From positions 18,312,001-18,376,000 of the forward strand of contig NC_081815.1 of NCBI RefSeq assembly GCF_030704535.1: 64,000 nt of DNA. The letters run 5' to 3'. Every line of letters begins with the position of its first letter. The first letter of the stretch is position 1. Source of the stretch: Vitis vinifera (taxonomy: Eukaryota; Streptophyta; Magnoliopsida; Vitales; Vitaceae). Positions 60,701-64,000 of the stretch are shown here, piece after piece. The position numbers were made by a program, and so were the translations under genes. Under the pieces are notes generated by a model. That model was not told the origin of the DNA. It worked only from the letters and a program-made list of their open reading frames with translations, and made no database searches.

Positions 60701-61983
60701 TTAGGAAAAGAAAAACAAAATGCTCTCAAGGGTACTGAGAAGAAACAAAAAAAAATGCTAGCTGATTGTTAGCTATGTTAATGTTGGACATTAGGCGAAA
60801 AGAAATCAGTATTTGATTCAGGAATTATGGCAAAGCTGATTGAATGGAAACTAAACTCCATGTACCAAAGCTACTATGAAATGGGTAGACCAAGAAGACA
60901 AACAGGGAAACTGAGGAAGAACCTGCACAGGGTATTTAAATAGTCAAGAGGTTCTAGGCTTCTAGCTGGACATTGATGCAGTACCATGGTTAGTACTAAC
61001 TACCTACAGTTCAGATGTTGCATACACGAAGAATATATGCCAACGACATTAGAACTAGACAATTTTTATATTTGATTTGTCAGGAATTCCATATCATGAA
61101 TTTAACAGTTGAAATGTTTACTGTGGAAAAGAGCACAATGGATGGTCATGGGTTGTAAGTGAAATAAAAGCACCAAGCTATTTGCTTTCAGTTTCAACAA
61201 TGCATCTCACGTCTTAAGCTATTTGGTTTCAATTCCAACACTTAATCCAATAAGCATGGACACCAAAAATTAAAGTTTCCATTAACTCCTACTCTCTCTT
61301 TCAAGAACTCTAATTTTTCTACCTCATGCTTCTTAACAAGCAATAATAATTTTGATGGTTTTATGAAGATAGAAAATGCTTTTTATTGTTAGGCAATGCC
61401 TAAGGCATGCCAATAACTTGAAGCCCAATTACCAAAATATGTTTGAACTTACTGAACCCTACCAACCTGAATCCAGCAGTAAAATATAGATTAGGCATAA
61501 AGGAAAAAAACCAAGACGCTAGAAAATATCAAGATCTTCGAGCAGTAAAATTTGTTTTCTACTGTACAAGATCTAGCAGTTGCAGCTATACCCCTTATAG
61601 AATGATTGGGTTTAGATCACATTGATGGAAATTTGGTTAAAGAATCTCATCATTGACAACCTTTTAATGTGGACTATCAAAAGAAAAAGGAAAGAAAATT
61701 TACCAGCAAATATACTATTCACAGAATTTGTGTGATTGTGTGTGTGATTGAGAGAGAAAGAGAGAGAGCATTCTGATAAATGGATCAGAAAACATTAAAA
61801 GACACCAAGATTTAACTCTAAATAACGATCTACTACGATGAAAAAAAATGGGGAAACCTCATAAAATATAATCTCTACGTACACAAACTCTCATATGGAA
61901 AACCAATGTTGAAATGTGAGAATTAGAGTAGTCACTTAAGCAAGTTACCTGTACAGGATGTAAAATAGAATGATAGATATCAT
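57790..61983. other. Peroxidase upstream region and 3' flank of the epimerase gene
   Basis: No gene supported in 4.2 kb. Holds a short (TA)n at 58094-58106, an A/AAAAC low-complexity stretch at 60540-60610 and a GA tract at 61747-61768. On the minus strand, an acceptor-like TTCTGCAG precedes GTGCGTTGTTGC near 60660, see findings. Confidence 0.4.
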
Positions 61984-63508
61984 TCAGCTGCACTGTAGAA
62001 CTTTCTGAGGATCGAGCTGCCCGCTACAATAACTGGAAGGAACAGCAGAGAGTTCCTGCCTTCCTCTCCACTCCTCACCAGGTTTCAGTGTAATGGGCTT
62101 TTCAACAGCAGCAGCCTCCACACAGAGCATATGCTTGTACTCATCATCTCCAAAATCAGCCATAGCTTTTGCCTTTTTGTCCCAGGGATTCCACACCACT
62201 AAAGAAGAAAATGTAGAACTCTAAAATCAAATGATTAACTCAGAAAACGACAAGACTAGGCAGGAACATAGCCATCTCATGCTAAAGAAAATATAAGGTA
62301 ATCAACGATTAAATAATAAGTGTCAAGAATAGTTTCCTTCCTATCACATATATTTGGAGACTAATGTCATGGACTAAGGTCTTTCCTAAACTCACATGCG
62401 GCACTTAAGCAACTTAAGCCACTTGATGTTGCTAAGTCAGCCTTACCCCGCTCTTAGCTTAGCTTGCTATGCTAAGCAATACGCACAACTTGGAAGCTAG
62501 GAACAACGAAAGAAGCAAAACTTGAGAAATGGAATCTTTGTATTGCACTAACATGCTTTGCAATGCTTGAAAGCTCTCAAATGCTTAGTGCCTTAGCCAA
62601 ATGAGACTACCTCCTATTTGCAGGCACCTTTGAAACTCTCTGGAACCCACAAAGGTTCCTTACTACTCTAGAATTCTCTAAAAAAGTCTACATAAAGCCT
62701 ATGTACAACATATGTACAAGAGTCCACTAAAACTCACAAAAGTCCACTGAAACTCACAAGAGTCCACTGAAACTCTCTACAATACTACACACACTTCCCT
62801 TGTCTTCCATCTATGTGTAGAGATGTGTGGACATCTTTAGGTTTCTCTAGAATCTTCCACTCTTCCACTAGTGTAGATGACTCCAAGGGGTTCCAGAAGC
62901 TTCCTGCTCGCCTTTAAAAACTCAAGGGAGGGTCACTTGAGCAGGTTTTGACACTAAGCTATTGATGGTAGAGAGAAATGTAGCTACTGTACTAAAATTC
63001 TCACAAGAAACATCTTAAAATCCCTTCAAACAACAAAGCATTGAATTATCATCAGTATCTGAATGAAAATTAAACCGAATCCGCAAGTAAAAACTTCGAT
63101 CCATTAAACCTAATCTTTTAGTAAAAACAATCATTCTGGAAAGCATAATAACATTGCCAACCGTACAAGCATTTTTTTAATGAATGTAATCCACTTTAGT
63201 AGGGAAACTAAGAAGGGATAAATCTCACCAGCATCTGGAAGTCCATCTTTGCGTATGACAAATGTTCTCTTTTTTTCATGATCCAGAATTGCAATTTTTG
63301 TAGGGGTACTAACATATATCTTGTCCACCTATTTAACCAATGAAAGATAAAACAATTGAACCACAATTCAAAAATCAAACAAAAAAACGTTAACCTCAAA
63401 CTCACTTCTGATTCAAATGTAATTGCATCCCCCTGTTCAGTAAACCGCTCCTTATTCTGCAAGTTGTCAAGATAATCCAATGTCTCCAATCCTTCCACTC
63501 GAACTTCA
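61984..63508 (-). CDS. Glucose-6-phosphate 1-epimerase-like protein, C-terminal exons (partial)
   Basis: Interconverts the alpha and beta anomers of glucose-6-phosphate; aldose-1-epimerase fold. Three exons on the minus strand: 63406-63508, 63229-63328, 61984-62198, joined in phase (2/0, 0/1, 1) to about 139 residues ending KVLQCS. Visible motifs: SEVRVEGLETLDYLDNLQNKE (shortened), GDAITFESE|VDKIY, then PDA|VVWNPWDKKAKAMADFGDDEY, MLCVEAAAVEKPITLKPGEEW and SSYCSGQLDPQ. These match the C-terminal third of plant homologues such as Arabidopsis At5g66530. The upstream two thirds, with the catalytic His residues, lie beyond the right edge, so activity cannot be judged. The last intron is 1.03 kb because a solo LTR sits in it. 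Confidence 0.9.
62365..62953. mobile_element. Solo LTR in the last intron of the epimerase gene
   Basis: The 589-bp block begins TGTCATGGACTAAGG and ends GGTTTTGACA, so its ends are the inverted pair TGTCA/TGACA, and it is flanked by CTAA on both sides (62361-62364 and 62954-62957). Locally less AT-rich, with repeated AAGAGTCCACTRAAACTC units (62725-62775). No internal domain or second LTR, hence a solo LTR left by recombination. Orientation unknown; a 4-base duplication is shorter than the usual 5. Confidence 0.72.
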
Positions 63509-63759
63509 CTGAACACAAGCAAGTAAACTAATTCAAAGACAACACAAAACTACAGATTGTAGAACTCTATCATATGTTACCTAACATAATGATGAGCTTA
63601 AAGAAAAGGTTGTATAAATTAGTAATAACTAATGTAGGAGATGCTTCAATAGAAAGCTAGATGGCCATGAAGAAGACATACAAAAATTGTCCAATGAAGA
63701 TAATATTCTATGCTGATAATACTACACGTAGAATCTCAAACTTGACCATAAGACACTGA

Positions 63760-63838
63760 AAACCAGCAATTCTAAGCCATTTTTCTTCTTTTGCCCTTTG
63801 ATAGTCAGTGTAGCAGAAAATATCCACATTTTGCCTTC
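63760..63838 (-). other. Exon-like segment, unidentified
   Basis: Minus strand: acceptor ATCCAG|ATGGGAAGG, then an open frame MGRQNVDIFCYTDYQRAKEE with KWLRIAG following and a possible donor G|GTTTTC. It is not part of any epimerase family member I know. May pair with the segment at 63949-63992. Confidence 0.3.
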
Positions 63839-63948
63839 CCATCTGGATGAGAAGTATTAGCACCATTGCTAGAAAGTGGCAAATTTAAAATCCAATGTTG
63901 ATTAAGAAATTTAAATATATATATTAAAAAAAAAAAAAAAAAAAAACC

Positions 63949-63992
63949 TGTTGTTTCTGAATTCTTGCATCATTTTCTAGAACTTCAGTCAG
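63949..63992 (-). other. Exon-like segment, unidentified
   Basis: Minus strand frame LTEVLENDARIQKQQ followed by a GT donor that runs straight into a long T tract. Could be the exon before 63760-63838. It would lie inside the epimerase intron or belong to an inserted relic. Confidence 0.25.
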
Positions 63993-64000
63993 AATTAATT

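Overview
The window is nuclear DNA of a dicot plant, most likely grapevine (Vitis) or a close relative. This is inferred from the AT-rich intergenic DNA, short GT-AG introns, the protein families present, and repeats whose style I associate with grape. No database search was possible. There is no CRISPR array, operon, rRNA or convincing tRNA gene. I found five real genes, several gene relics and a dense layer of nested transposable elements. I did not find a clearly new biological system; the most unusual content is structural (perfect or nested inverted repeats, a gene-fragment chimera, and two dated-looking insertions with target duplications).

Layout. 1-1319: 5' LTR and start of gag of a Ty3/gypsy element on the minus strand, running off the left edge. 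1320-2157: an intron-less chimera of pieces of three unrelated nuclear genes (IWS1, CAND1, a SpoU-type RNA methyltransferase). 2158-22700: about 20 kb of gene-poor AT-rich DNA with MITE-like repeats and TA microsatellites. 22865-28778: complete 16-exon plasma-membrane H+-ATPase gene (+), with a short upstream ORF in its leader. 29670-32330: MITE, gypsy integrase relic and copia-LTR-like sequence. 37497-38087: intron-less IBH1-like atypical bHLH gene (+) downstream of a GA-rich tract. 39202-50432: repeat block with a 199-bp tandem duplication, a T-rich minisatellite, a 2.8-kb nested fold-back structure, and a hAT-type element with an exact 8-bp target duplication inside a copia-like relic. 51368-54458: four-exon plastid NFU iron-sulfur scaffold gene (+). 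55443-57739: four-exon secreted class III peroxidase (-), convergent with NFU. 61984-63508: last three visible exons of a glucose-6-phosphate 1-epimerase-like gene (-), which continues beyond the right edge and carries a solo LTR in its last intron.

The genes act in separate processes: proton pumping at the plasma membrane, growth control by a non-DNA-binding HLH protein, plastid Fe-S cluster assembly, cell-wall peroxidase chemistry and hexose-phosphate anomer conversion. Nothing in the layout suggests they work as a unit. Exon boundaries were placed by hand from reading frame, GT-AG borders and family knowledge; exon lengths were checked for phase and sum correctly for the three multi-exon complete genes (954, 237 and 326 residues).
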